Counted from the stretch's first letter, positions 17,762-27,121 are shown. The stretch is 37,241 nt of DNA from Rhizobium sp. ASV20 (GCF_016429015.1 NZ_JAELTU010000063.1:1-37241); one strand, 5' to 3'. Notes: a model not told the origin generated them from the sequence alone. A program made the numbers and translations.

Positions 17762-19744
17762 TTAGATGTCGTCACTATACCGCGCCTTTTGAAGGCGTTG
17801 GGCCTCATCGGGATCATTAAGAAGCTCGATTAGCTCGCGCAGGCAGATTGCGTAAAACCGAGAGTTCGCGGACCTGATCAAATGGGTTATGCCGTGATGT
17901 GGGCGGTGGTGAATATGGTCGAAATCAAGGAGCGAGGTTACCGAATAATCCCGCTTGTATTCCTGGCCGAAGTCCCAAAAAACGGCAAGTGACACGTCAC
18001 TCTCTAGTTTGTAGCCGCTCTCAAATTCTCTGATCAGACCGTCCAGCGAGTATTTATACTCAAGGATTTTGGGTGGGCCAACATACTCTTTCTGTAACTG
18101 CTCTTCGTAGACCCCTAGCGGATTGGTCTTCTTATCGAAGGTCAAATTCGCAAAGGGCTTTTCAGCTACATAACGCAAGGCTCCATCGTATTGAGAAACT
18201 TGTGATGTCGCGAGCAGCCGAACCCCGCGGATGACCCCTCCCGCCACAAGCTGATTAAAAAGTACGATCACGTCTTGTTCTGATAATGGCTCGGACTGCA
18301 CCGAGATCTTTCTCATTGGTAGAAAGAAGTTTTCGCTCGTTAGAACCAGAGGGTGGGACTTTTCGTGGCTTTCCTGGTCCCGTATCCAATCATGAACTTT
18401 GATCTCGCGATCAATATCAGGGCGCTCTCCGCTATCGCCTTTTAAAATATCTCTCCGAGCCGACAATTGGCCAACAATGAAACCGGCAATCTTCTAGGAA
18501 AGAGTACGAAGTTCTGGCTGAAAGCCCTTGCGTCCGAGGTCTGGTTCCGCACCGGAAAAATGAACTACCACATGCGTTTGATTTTGGTGGCCGATGTTCT
18601 TCGATAGAGGAATTGTAATCAGGTCCCCCTGCGCCATGCTATTGTTGGCCATCTGGAGACCGCCCCGCAGGACGCGATAGCCTTTCCGCAACTCAGCCTT
18701 GGTATCGTTGAGATGGTCCCAAACAGAGGTCGAATAGACGAAATACCCGTAGGCATGGACGTTATAGCTCTCAACAGATTCTGCCTCCTCGGCAGATAGG
18801 GTCCTAACAAACGAGAGAACATCTTTGGGCTTATAGAATTCATAGATTCCATTTGAATTCCTAAATTTGTCTATCGCTGCTGACGGGTCCTTCCCACGCT
18901 CTACGGCCTGGAATTGCGCAGTCTTGACATCCGACAGCCTCTGGCTGGCTTTAATTTCCTCATGTGGATATTTGTACTTCGCCGCACAATCACGGCTGGA
19001 CAGCTCATTTCCCGTTGCATCTACAACTATAAGATCAAACGCTACAGCGCTCACAACGCCGTTTTCCAAATTAAGATATCCTAGCGGTGTCTTTAGCAGC
19101 AGAAGATATAGCCACTGCTCTGGCGTGGTGGCTTGATACCAATTGAGATTTAGTGGCCGAGTGTTCTTCCCGCCAAAGCGAATTTTAAAGCTGCTACCTT
19201 GGTCAATTTGATCAAAAATCACGTCGTGCGAAGTGGTTACCTCGACCTGAGGACGGTGGATGGTTCCAGACGTATCCTCAACCCATTCTCTACCGTTTCG
19301 AAACTGCCCTTGAAATTTGAACTCGCTATTTCGTGTGCGAATTTCCAGATGATTGAAGCCATATCCAATGTATGTCGCTCCCACACCTTTATTTCCTCGG
19401 GTGGTCGCCTCCCGTTTAAAGGAGATGTTTGGAGCAATGAAGGCTCGAAACTGATCACGGGTAAAGCCGACGCCGTTGTCCACCACCTGGAATGAGTTTT
19501 CGCAAAGATCAATCTTAATGATCAGTTTGGGAGAAAAAGTCGCCCCGGCTGTCTGACGCCGTTCAACCGCATCCATTGCATTTTGAATGAGCTCCGACAT
19601 CGGATCGTAAGTTCCAACATAGGATTTTAGGATATTCTTGATTTCCCGCTTCTTGGCAGCGGTTAGAATCTCCTGATCTGACCCATTCACGGCCTCCAGG
19701 GGGTCCCACACCTGCTGTTGGGTTTCAAACAGATCATTCATCAA
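17762..19744 (-). pseudogene. GHKL (MORC/MutL-like) ATPase interrupted by in-frame TAG
   Basis: One 660-codon frame split by a TAG at 18494-18496. The upstream part (19744-18494, 416 residues) has a GHKL nucleotide-binding site: N-box SELIQNAMDAV (50-60), G1 box VVDNGVGF (87-94) and G2 box GNKGVGATYIGYG (117-129). It is followed by an S5-like region. It stops right after GRKGFQPELRTLS. The same frame goes on uninterrupted as KIAGFIVGQLSARRDIL and runs 243 further codons to 17762. The resumed part includes LEYKYSLDGLIREF and SLAVFWDFG. GHKL proteins of this sort act in restriction systems with methylases and nucleases. If no readthrough occurs, the C-terminal third is lost; a TTG at 18466 might restart it. 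It is the first gene of the minus-strand operon. Confidence 0.85.
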
Positions 19745-20439
19745 TGCTGCCCTACGTTCGAGATTGAATAAAGACGACGAATCGTCGCTTTGGATATCAA
19801 CCTAAGGCAGTATTCACTATCCAATCAATCGCGATTTTGTTGTACTCCTGCTGGCTAACACTTGAACGCACTGGACAAGGTAGAGACGGCAATAGCGCTA
19901 CAAATCTGTTTCGTGCGCTGACGAAAAATTCTTTGAAATCAATAACAACGAGCGAAGCAATGGTCCTCTGTCATCCGCACCAAAGTCAAGCGCCATCGAT
20001 ATGGAAACTAATAGGACGCGGCGAAAGCTGTGCCTTTCTCATGGGTAAGGCAATCGCCGCTGCTCCCGATACGAGCATGATTACCCAACTCAGTAGCACG
20101 GAGCCCGCGTCTCCGAGCTGCAACGCACGATAAGCCAACGCTTCCACGAATACGCCCCACCCAAATAAACACTCTTGCTTGTGCCGTGGAGCTTCGTATC
20201 ACAACTCTCGTGTTTTATTCTATTGCCTTGACCCCCTTCAAACCATCGAAGAGGAAGACGAAGCACCGCTCAGGAGGCATTTCTCGTCTCGGCTGGCGAT
20301 GGTTGGGCGGAGCAATAGCCCACTGGCAGGAAAGTGTCCGTCAAAAACTTGACGTAGGGGCACGCCGTTGGTACACAACGTCTCGATTTAAGTGCGAAAA
20401 ACCCAGCAAATCTGGCGTATGATGCGAAGTTATACAGAC
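19745..20439. other. Right arm of the island without a recognisable gene
   Basis: About 700 bp between the ATPase start and attR, presumably containing the ATPase promoter. I find no known protein family. On the minus strand a stretch from about 20170 to 19995 reads as a hydrophobic peptide (for example GSVLLSWVIMLVSG), but it has no convincing start codon. The plus-strand frames at 19837-20133 and 20186-20422 look like chance openings. It may be decayed cargo. Confidence 0.5.
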
Positions 20440-20464
20440 TTCGAATCTCTCCACTCCGACCATT
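20440..20464 (+). repeat. attR: 25-bp direct repeat of tRNA-Pro 3' end
   Basis: Identical to 12852-12876 (from TTCGAATCTC to CCGACCATT). No tRNA precedes it, only the terminal fragment. It marks the right boundary of the 7.6-kb island. To the right the sequence returns to A+T-rich intergenic DNA and then chromosomal genes. Confidence 0.92.
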
Positions 20465-20623
20465 TAAATAATTGATATAATTCCCAAAAAGCAGGTTCCG
20501 GCGCTCCAATTCGATTGGAGGTTGCCGTATCGCGCCAGCTGCGCCCCTTTTGGTATTTCCTCATTGCGCGTTCCGTCTTACCCGGATCCTCTGCGCATCT
20601 TCATCGTCGGTTGTTCCCGGCGT

Positions 20624-21238
20624 CTACTGCCCACCATCGGCGACATGCCCGTGAATGGGATGCCGTGCAAGGATCCAGTAGTCTCGTCCCGTTACCTTTT
20701 CGAAGCAATGGATCTCGTCGGTGAAGCCCAGTCGCCGGTAGAAGGGCAGGCTCAGGGGATTGAACGTCTCCAGAAAGCATGTTGCATCTTGGCGATCGGC
20801 CCGGCTCAGCGTTATTTCGAGAAGGCGCTGCGCCAATCTCTTTCCTTGTGCTTGCGGCCGCACGCCAAGAATCGAGAGATACCACCCCTCGAAGAGTTGA
20901 TGAGGGACATGCTCGGCCATGGATTCGGATATCCGCAAATAATTGTCAAATCCCCGGGCTCCCAACAGCTTGGCTAGCGCTTGCTTGCGGGCTGCGACGT
21001 GGATCTCGATGTCGCTATTGCTTGCTTCATTGGTATGCCACAACGCGGCACCATCGGTATCGGCATATTGCACTTCGCCGATTCCCTGCGCTTCCGCGAT
21101 GGCAAGATTGAAATATTCGGCAAGAACGATCTGCCTGCGTGCCTCGTCTTCGCCGGAGTCGATTGTCACGGCACGGTAAAACGGATCGCCAATCAGGGCT
21201 TCGGCAAGAGACATGCAAACGGGCGAAATCTGGCTCAC
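20624..21238 (-). CDS. GNAT-family N-acetyltransferase
   Basis: The 204-residue protein has a GNAT fold. The acetyl-CoA-binding motif A is SILGVRPQAQGKRLAQRLLE (R/Q-x-x-G-x-R/K loop), followed by CFLETFNPLSLPFYRRLGF (motif B, helix-strand). The substrate is unknown. The frame stays open for 92 codons further upstream to an ATG at 21514, but that extension resembles nothing I know. I chose the GTG at 21238 because CGGAG lies 6 bases upstream of it and the product then begins VSQISPVCMSLAEAL, a natural GNAT N-terminus. It is the first chromosomal gene right of the island. Confidence 0.82.
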   Translation of the reverse strand: MSQISPVCMSLAEALIGDPFYRAVTIDSGEDEARRQIVLAEYFNLAIAEAQGIGEVQYADTDGAALWHTNEASNSDIEIHVAARKQALAKLLGARGFDNYLRISESMAEHVPHQLFEGWYLSILGVRPQAQGKRLAQRLLEITLSRADRQDATCFLETFNPLSLPFYRRLGFTDEIHCFEKVTGRDYWILARHPIHGHVADGGQ

Positions 21239-21826
21239 AAAAAACTCCGGGAATGAACAGTCAGCGCTCCCGAGTCGATTCGATCCGCTTGAGGAGCCTC
21301 GCACCGCTATCTTAGGAGGCTTGTAAGCGAGGTCTACTTCGAAATGGCGCAATATACCGTCTTCCGCCTCTAGCCTTGGGCCATTCTGCCCGATGTCATG
21401 AATCCATGGGTAGATGCTGGTCTCGTCGACCCATGCCGCGAAGGCCTGATCCGTCTCCTGGGATAGGCGGCGATGTAGGTTGCGGAGTGACGTGGAGATA
21501 TCGCGGCATGACATTCACCTGATTGGAGGCGTTTTGGTGATAGGCCTAGATATGAGATTGCCTCTGCAAACCAAGCGAAATGCCAAATTCCAGCAACATT
21601 CGATCGTCAATTTCCAGCATGTTTGGAGCCTGGGCCGTGCATGTCGCCAGTCTGGGAAACCGTTGTCACGTCCATGCATTTGCGCCGGTTTCCGCGGTCT
21701 TTTCGCTTGAAACTAAAGGGATTCACAGCTAATCAGACGTCATGACGCGCTCGATGTGTAGTGTCGTCGCAAGACAAGTGAAGCACAAGGCGGGTCGCTC
21801 CCGCTTTATTCGGAGGCGCTGCAGCG
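21239..21826. other. Intergenic region between GNAT and NDUFS4-like genes
   Basis: The left half (21239-21514) is an in-frame upstream extension of the acetyltransferase with coding-like composition, which could be real N-terminal sequence or a relic. The right half (21515-21826) shows no convincing frame or RNA. It presumably carries promoters for both divergent genes. Confidence 0.4.
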
Positions 21827-22132
21827 ATGCCTGCCAAGATTTACCGTCCCGCAAAGACCGCCATGCAGTCCGGCAAGGCCAAGACCAACATCTGGGTTCT
21901 GGAATTCGATCAGGAAATCCCGCGCAAGATCGATCCGATCATGGGCTATACCTCGTCGGCCGATACGCGCCAGCAGTTGAAGCTGACATTCGATACTCAG
22001 GAGCAGGCGGAAGATTACGCCAAGCGTGAAGGCATCGACTATCGCGTCATTGCGCCGAAGGATCCTATCCGCCAGGTTGTTTCCTATACCGACAATTTCC
22101 GCTTTAACCGCATTCAGCCTTGGACTCACTGA
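21827..22132 (+). CDS. NDUFS4-like complex I accessory subunit (ETC complex I subunit conserved region)
   Basis: The 101-residue product matches the alphaproteobacterial homologue of the mitochondrial 18-kDa (AQDQ) subunit. It opens MPAKIYRPAKTAMQSGKAKT, then WVLEFD, an IDPIMGYTSSADT block, LTFDTQEQAEDYAKREG and the C-terminal NFRFNRIQPWTH. Supernumerary subunits of this kind are established components of alphaproteobacterial NADH:quinone oxidoreductase (as in Paracoccus) and help assemble or stabilise the hydrophilic arm. It is a stand-alone gene far from any nuo cluster in this window, as usual for this family. Confidence 0.94.
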   Translation: MPAKIYRPAKTAMQSGKAKTNIWVLEFDQEIPRKIDPIMGYTSSADTRQQLKLTFDTQEQAEDYAKREGIDYRVIAPKDPIRQVVSYTDNFRFNRIQPWTH

Positions 22133-22221
22133 AGGCTGGAACTTATTGAACGCTGCCCATTGAGTTGGGCGGCAGTTTCATGCATGTGTTTGCCGCCGCA
22201 AGAAAGTGCGGCAGGCTCTGC

Positions 22222-22298
22222 GGCCCCTTAGCTCAGCTGGATAGAGCACTTGCCTTCTAAGCATGTGGTCACAGGTTCGAATCCTGTAGGGGTCGCCA
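22222..22298 (+). tRNA. tRNA-Arg (anticodon TCT)
   Basis: A 77-nt cloverleaf with encoded CCA. The acceptor is GGCCCCT/AGGGGTC, the D arm GCTC/GAGC, the anticodon loop CTTCTAA (TCT) and the T arm ACAGG/CCTGT. The anticodon stem CTTGC/GCATG has a U28-U42 mismatch, which is unusual but leaves four pairs. Confidence 0.94.
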
Positions 22299-22376
22299 TT
22301 TGTTTATTTTTGCCGTGCTGCGGCGCGATTGAAGCATCGGGGACATCCTCCGGGAATGCTCGAATCGGCTGTGATT

Positions 22377-22538
22377 TTAGTTCACTGCCGTCGGCCAGCC
22401 TCCCACCGCAGCTGGCCTGGTTGCGTCTAGCGCCATCTGGAAAAGATCGTAGCCGAACATTGCCCCACTGAGTTTGATGACGATGATGGCGGCGCTCAAA
22501 AGAGCAAGTCCGCCGATAATCCTGTCGCTTCTCTTCAC
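22377..22538 (-). CDS. Possible small membrane protein (53 aa)
   Basis: A short frame starting at GTG (22538) behind AGGGGAAGCGGG on the minus strand. The product starts VKRSDRIIGGLALLSAAI and contains one predicted transmembrane segment (about residues 6-25), followed by FGYDLFQMALDATRP and a stop at 22377. The basic N-terminus, hydrophobic core and good ribosome site favour a real gene. No family is recognised and the codon evidence is thin at this length. Confidence 0.42.
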   Translation of the reverse strand: MKRSDRIIGGLALLSAAIIVIKLSGAMFGYDLFQMALDATRPAAVGGWPTAVN

Positions 22539-22630
22539 AGCCCGCTTCCCCTAACGCTTTGTGAATGCTCCATATTTCGCGATTGTTGGGGCAGTATATC
22601 GCGTTTTGCGCGAAGCGCCACATGGCTCGT

Positions 22631-23242
22631 TCACGTCGCCAACCGTCCGGCGGCGATCAGCAGGAGGGTACCGGCGATGCCTTCGATCCAGCGGCGGCGG
22701 CGATCGCTGCCTCTTGTTCGAGAGCCAAGCATCGCGAGGACGACGCTGAGGCAGGCATAGAACACACCGCAGAGAGCGATGAAGACGGTGGAGAGCAAGG
22801 TTGCCTGCAGCGCTATGCTTCGGCCGTGATCGATAAACTGCGGCAGGATGGCGAAATAGATCATCATCCCCTTCGGATTGAGGACGGCTGTCAGAAAGCC
22901 GCGCCGCAGCGCATCCGCGGCGGCCATTGCTCGTGTCGGAGCTGATGTGCCAGCTTTCATGGAGGAAATGAGCAGGCGAGCGGCAAGATAGGCGAGATAG
23001 GCAATGCCGAACCAGCGCAGCAGCATGAACAGGGCCGGCGAGGCGGCAACAATTGCGGCGACCCCTAGTGCGGCAAGCGCGGAATGGACGATGTAGCCGG
23101 TACAGATTCCAGCCGTCGAGCGCAGCCCGGCGCTCGCGCCGCCGGACATTGCCTGAGATGCTACAAACAGCATATCAGGCCCTGGCGTACAGATGAGCGG
23201 CAGGACTGTGCCTGCGAAAAGAAGGATACTGGTGTTTTCCAT
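22631..23242 (-). CDS. LysE/RhtB-family amino-acid exporter
   Basis: A 203-residue inner-membrane protein with the six-helix LysE layout. The signature ICTPGPDMLFVASQAMSGG lies at about residues 17-35, and ALRRGFLTAVLNPKGMMIYFAILPQF at 131-156 (the conserved NPK after the third long loop). The family exports amino acids such as lysine, homoserine or threonine; the substrate here is unknown. I chose the ATG at 23242 (MENTSILLF), since the upstream frame is non-hydrophobic and runs into the regulator. The gene is divergent from an Lrp/AsnC regulator, the standard arrangement for regulator-controlled export. Confidence 0.9.
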   Translation of the reverse strand: MENTSILLFAGTVLPLICTPGPDMLFVASQAMSGGASAGLRSTAGICTGYIVHSALAALGVAAIVAASPALFMLLRWFGIAYLAYLAARLLISSMKAGTSAPTRAMAAADALRRGFLTAVLNPKGMMIYFAILPQFIDHGRSIALQATLLSTVFIALCGVFYACLSVVLAMLGSRTRGSDRRRRWIEGIAGTLLLIAAGRLAT

Positions 23243-23352
23243 AAATGGAAGCTTAGATGCTTGCAGGCGCAATCGGCTTGCGTAGATGCTAATTAAAAGG
23301 AGATAGTTGGCATCGGAATTCAATGCTCGAATTTTTTTAGCAGGAGATGCCA

Positions 23353-23814
23353 ATGCGACTGGATGAGATCGATAGGCGCATCCTGCGCGCGCTGCAGCGG
23401 GACGGGCGGATGCAGAATGTGGAGCTCGCCAAGGAAGTGGGGCTGTCGCCATCGCCTTGTCTAAGGCGCGTGAAGCTTCTTGAGGATGCAGGCATCATCG
23501 ATCGCTATGTGGCCGTGGTGAACCCCGTCAAAGCCGGCCTACCACTCTCGCTCTTTGCGCGCGTCTGGCTGACGGCCCAGGATGCCGAGACGATCGATCA
23601 CTTCATCGCCGCGATGAAGAAACTGCCAGAGGTTATGGAGTGCTACATCATGCTGGGTGAAAGCGATGCTCTGTTGCGCGTCGCCGTGTCCGATCTCGAT
23701 GACTACAGGCGGTTCCAGTCGACCCATTTGACGAAGATCAACGGCATTCAGAACGTCAAGACGGATGTGCCGAGCCAGATCGTCAAGCAGACGCACGCCT
23801 TGCCGCTGCGCTGA
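23353..23814 (+). CDS. Lrp/AsnC-family transcriptional regulator
   Basis: A 153-residue regulator with an N-terminal winged helix-turn-helix (MRLDEIDRRILRALQRDGR, then ELAKEVGLSPSPCLRRVKLLE at about 25-45). A C-terminal RAM/ACT-like ligand domain includes PEVMECYIMLGESDALLRV. Start choice: AGGAG (23342-23346) is directly fused to the ATG at 23347 but sits 6 bases before the ATG at 23353, so 23353 is far more likely. It shares a 110-bp divergent promoter region with the LysE exporter and probably controls it in response to an amino acid. Confidence 0.92.
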   Translation: MRLDEIDRRILRALQRDGRMQNVELAKEVGLSPSPCLRRVKLLEDAGIIDRYVAVVNPVKAGLPLSLFARVWLTAQDAETIDHFIAAMKKLPEVMECYIMLGESDALLRVAVSDLDDYRRFQSTHLTKINGIQNVKTDVPSQIVKQTHALPLR

Positions 23815-23850
23815 GTGGGGCTGCCTGGCTGAACGCTCAAGGAGCGCGCA

Positions 23851-23885
23851 TAAAAAACCCGCCAGCTGTGTGACAGCGGCGGGTT
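23851..23885 (-). terminator. Intrinsic terminator of the aap operon
   Basis: On the minus strand, AACCCGCC...GGCGGGTT (8 bp) plus an inner 5-bp GCTGT/ACAGC stem is followed by a run of T (complement of A at 23852-23857). It lies 23 bases after the aapP stop. On the plus strand it may also end the Lrp transcript, but the T-run there is poor. Confidence 0.85.
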
Positions 23886-23907
23886 CTTGCATTCGATTTG
23901 AACCGGA

Positions 23908-24681
<774 letters not shown>

Positions 24682-24701
24682 ATTTCTAGTTCCCTCACTT
24701 C

Positions 24702-25856
24702 TTATCGTTTGTGGCCGGTATCGAGATGGCGCTCCACAAAACCTGAATAGCGCGACATTGCGAAACAGAACAGCCAAAAAATGAACCCGGCGAAAATCAG
24801 CCCCGTCATCGGCGTCACGGCGGTTGCCCACTCCGCATCTGCGAAATTCTGCCTAACGATACCGAGCAGGTCGAACAAGCCAACGATCGCAACCAGCGAC
24901 GTGTCCTTGAACATGCTGATATAGGAATTGACGATGCTTGGGATGACGAGCTTGATGGTCTGCGGCAGGATGATCAGCCGCATTTTCTGCCAATAGCTGA
25001 GCCCGAGCGAGTCGGCGCCTTCGTACTGCCCTTTCGGAACGGCCTGCAAGCCGCCGCGGAAGACTTCCGCCATATAGGCCGACGTGAAGATCGCAACGGC
25101 GACGATCGCGCGCAGCAGATTGTCTACTGTCCACCCCTTCGGGAGGAACAGCGGTAGCATGTAGTTGGCCATGAACAGTACCGTGATCAGCGGCACGCCG
25201 CGGATGACTTCGATAAAGATCACGCTCAGCATTCGCAAGACAGGCAGTTTCGACCGGCGGCCGAGCGCGAGCACGATGCCGAATGGAAAGGAGACGGCGA
25301 TCGCGACGAAGGACAGCACCAAGGTCACCAACAGACCGCCCCATCGCCCTGTTTCCACGACTTCGAGACCAAAACCACCATGAAGGAGGAAGAACGACGC
25401 AATCGGCAGAACGACGAACGCGATGAGGAGGTTCAAGCCCTTTCGTGGAGCCGATGGTGTTACGAGCGGAACGAAGATCCCGATCGCCAGAATGAGAACC
25501 AATATTGGCCGCCAGCGTTCGTCGGGCGGATAGATCCCGAACATGAAGATCGCGAATTTTGCCCGGACGAAGGCCCAGCAGGCCGCATTCCAGCCGTCGG
25601 GCTGCATTCCGCCCTGCGCCGTGGTTGCGCAGGCCGCACGGCCGGTCCCGCTCCAGGCGGCGTTGATGAACAGCCAGTTGGCGAGATGCGGTATTGCCCA
25701 CGCGATGAGGGCAATGGCAAGCACGGTTAGAACGACGTCCTTCGGCGTTGCCAGCAGGTTTTTCCTGATCCAATGCCAGGTACCAGTCTCACCGGCCGGT
25801 GGAGGCAGTGGCGCCAGGATTGTCTTACTGACGAAGCCCTTGTTGGAATTCTGCAT
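24702..25856 (-). CDS. aapM: General L-amino-acid ABC transporter, permease
   Basis: A 384-residue inner-membrane permease of the His/Glu/Gln/Arg family, with a long periplasmic insert after the first helix (GTGRAACATTAQGGMQPDGW) typical of AapM/BztC. The core has RGVPLITVLFMANYMLPLF and the EAA-type coupling loop AYMAEVFRGGLQAVPKGQYE with ADSLGLS. It pairs with AapQ to form the membrane channel. Only one base separates its ATG from the aapQ stop, so the two are translationally coupled. Confidence 0.95.
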   Translation of the reverse strand: MQNSNKGFVSKTILAPLPPPAGETGTWHWIRKNLLATPKDVVLTVLAIALIAWAIPHLANWLFINAAWSGTGRAACATTAQGGMQPDGWNAACWAFVRAKFAIFMFGIYPPDERWRPILVLILAIGIFVPLVTPSAPRKGLNLLIAFVVLPIASFFLLHGGFGLEVVETGRWGGLLVTLVLSFVAIAVSFPFGIVLALGRRSKLPVLRMLSVIFIEVIRGVPLITVLFMANYMLPLFLPKGWTVDNLLRAIVAVAIFTSAYMAEVFRGGLQAVPKGQYEGADSLGLSYWQKMRLIILPQTIKLVIPSIVNSYISMFKDTSLVAIVGLFDLLGIVRQNFADAEWATAVTPMTGLIFAGFIFWLFCFAMSRYSGFVERHLDTGHKR

Positions 25857-25857
25857 C

Positions 25858-27048
25858 TTATCTATCCACCAGAGCCATTTTGGCGTTGAACCAGTTCATG
25901 AACAGCGACACGCCGATGCTGATGGCCAGATAGATGACCATCCATATGAGGATGATCTCCACCGCGTGGCCCGACTGGTTGAGGATGACGCCGCCGACGG
26001 CAACGAGATCGGCATAGCCGACGGCAATGGCGAGCGACGAGTTCTTGATCAGGTTGAGATACTGGCTCGTCAGCGGTGGAATGATGATGCGCATGGCCTG
26101 CGGAATGACGATGAGCCTGGTGATGGCCGACGAGCGCAGCCCGAGTGCGCCTCCGGCCTCTGACTGGCCCTTGGCGACGCCGCGGATGCCGGACCTTACG
26201 ATTTCGGCTATATAGGTGGCGGTATAGAGAGACAGGGCCAGGAGTAGCGCCATGAACTCCGGCGCGATCAGAAATCCGCCGGTAAGATTGAATTTGCCGG
26301 CGATTGGATAGTTGAATGACAGCGGCTGGCCGACCGCAAAGAAAACCAACAACGGCAGGCCGATCAGGATGCCGATCGATGCCCAGATGGTGTGGAACTG
26401 CTGGCCGGTGGCGACTTGACGCCGGTGCGCCCAGCGCGCCACGAAAAACACGGCGACGATGGCGACCAGCAGGGCAACGCCGACGAGCCAGATGCCGGCC
26501 CCGAAGATTGGGCTCGGAAAAGCGAGGCCGCGATTGCTGAGGTAGATGGAAAACGGCAAATGCAGGGCGTCGCGTGCCTGCGGCAACAATACAAGAACGC
26601 CGCTATACCAGAAGAAGATGACCAGCAGTGGCGGGATATTGCGGAAGAATTCGACATAGGCCTGCGACAGTTTCGCAACCAGCCAATTGTGCGAAAGCCT
26701 GCCGATGCCGATGATGAAGCCGACGATCGTCGCGATGACGATTCCGACGACCGAGATCAGCAGCGTATTGAGCAGGCCGACGACGAGCGCCGTGGCATAG
26801 CTGGAATCGCTGGTGTAAGGAATGAGCGCCTGGCCGAGATTGAAGCCCGCACGGCCAGATAGAAAATCGAAGCCCATACTGCGGTTCTGCGCATTCATGT
26901 TTTCTATCGTATTGTGGACGATAAACCAACACAGGAACACCAAAATGCAGATGGTGAGGGCTTGATAGAAAATACCCCTGACCTCGGGGTTGTTAATGAA
27001 CGATCCAGATGACCGTTCGCCGTCGGGCGAATTTTCGGTAATTGCCAT
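25858..27048 (-). CDS. aapQ: General L-amino-acid ABC transporter, permease
   Basis: A 396-residue inner-membrane permease. Helix 1 (GIFYQALTICILVFLCWFIV) is followed by YVEFFRNIPPLLVIFFWYSG. The coupling loop is TYIAEIVRSGIRGVAKGQSE with AGGALGLRSSA, and the last helices close with MVIYLAISIGVSLFMNWFN. It is second in aapJQMP. The 95-bp gap from aapJ contains a long hairpin, the usual way to express the binding protein in excess over the membrane subunits. Confidence 0.95.
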   Translation of the reverse strand: MAITENSPDGERSSGSFINNPEVRGIFYQALTICILVFLCWFIVHNTIENMNAQNRSMGFDFLSGRAGFNLGQALIPYTSDSSYATALVVGLLNTLLISVVGIVIATIVGFIIGIGRLSHNWLVAKLSQAYVEFFRNIPPLLVIFFWYSGVLVLLPQARDALHLPFSIYLSNRGLAFPSPIFGAGIWLVGVALLVAIVAVFFVARWAHRRQVATGQQFHTIWASIGILIGLPLLVFFAVGQPLSFNYPIAGKFNLTGGFLIAPEFMALLLALSLYTATYIAEIVRSGIRGVAKGQSEAGGALGLRSSAITRLIVIPQAMRIIIPPLTSQYLNLIKNSSLAIAVGYADLVAVGGVILNQSGHAVEIILIWMVIYLAISIGVSLFMNWFNAKMALVDR

Positions 27049-27094
27049 ATGAAATTTTCCCCAATGCGCCTGTTTCAGGCTTGTTTTTTTAGGG

Positions 27095-27121
27095 GAGAGA
27101 GGCGGGTTCGCCGCCTCTCTC
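27095..27121 (-). other. Stem-loop between aapJ and aapQ
   Basis: A perfect 11-bp inverted repeat (27095-27105 and 27111-27121) with a 5-base loop. In the direction of transcription it is followed by an A-rich stretch, not by T, so it is not a complete intrinsic terminator. It probably stabilises the aapJ message or attenuates downstream transcription. Confidence 0.72.

Noticed and set aside
14353..18496. Genome-wide reassignment of TAG to an amino acid
   Set aside because: Several normal genes in the window (phaC, hom, cysE, DUF192) end with TAG at exactly the expected family length.
17762..19744. GHKL gene as a sensor histidine kinase or as Hsp90
   Set aside because: There is an N/G1/G2 ATP lid but no phosphoacceptor histidine domain, sensor or transmembrane segment. 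The Hsp90 middle domain is absent, and the restriction neighbourhood fits the MORC/MutL-like branch better.
22228..22623. 131-codon minus-strand open frame overlapping tRNA-Arg
   Set aside because: It runs through a tRNA gene and has no domain. A different frame of the same strand (22377-22538) looks more protein-like.
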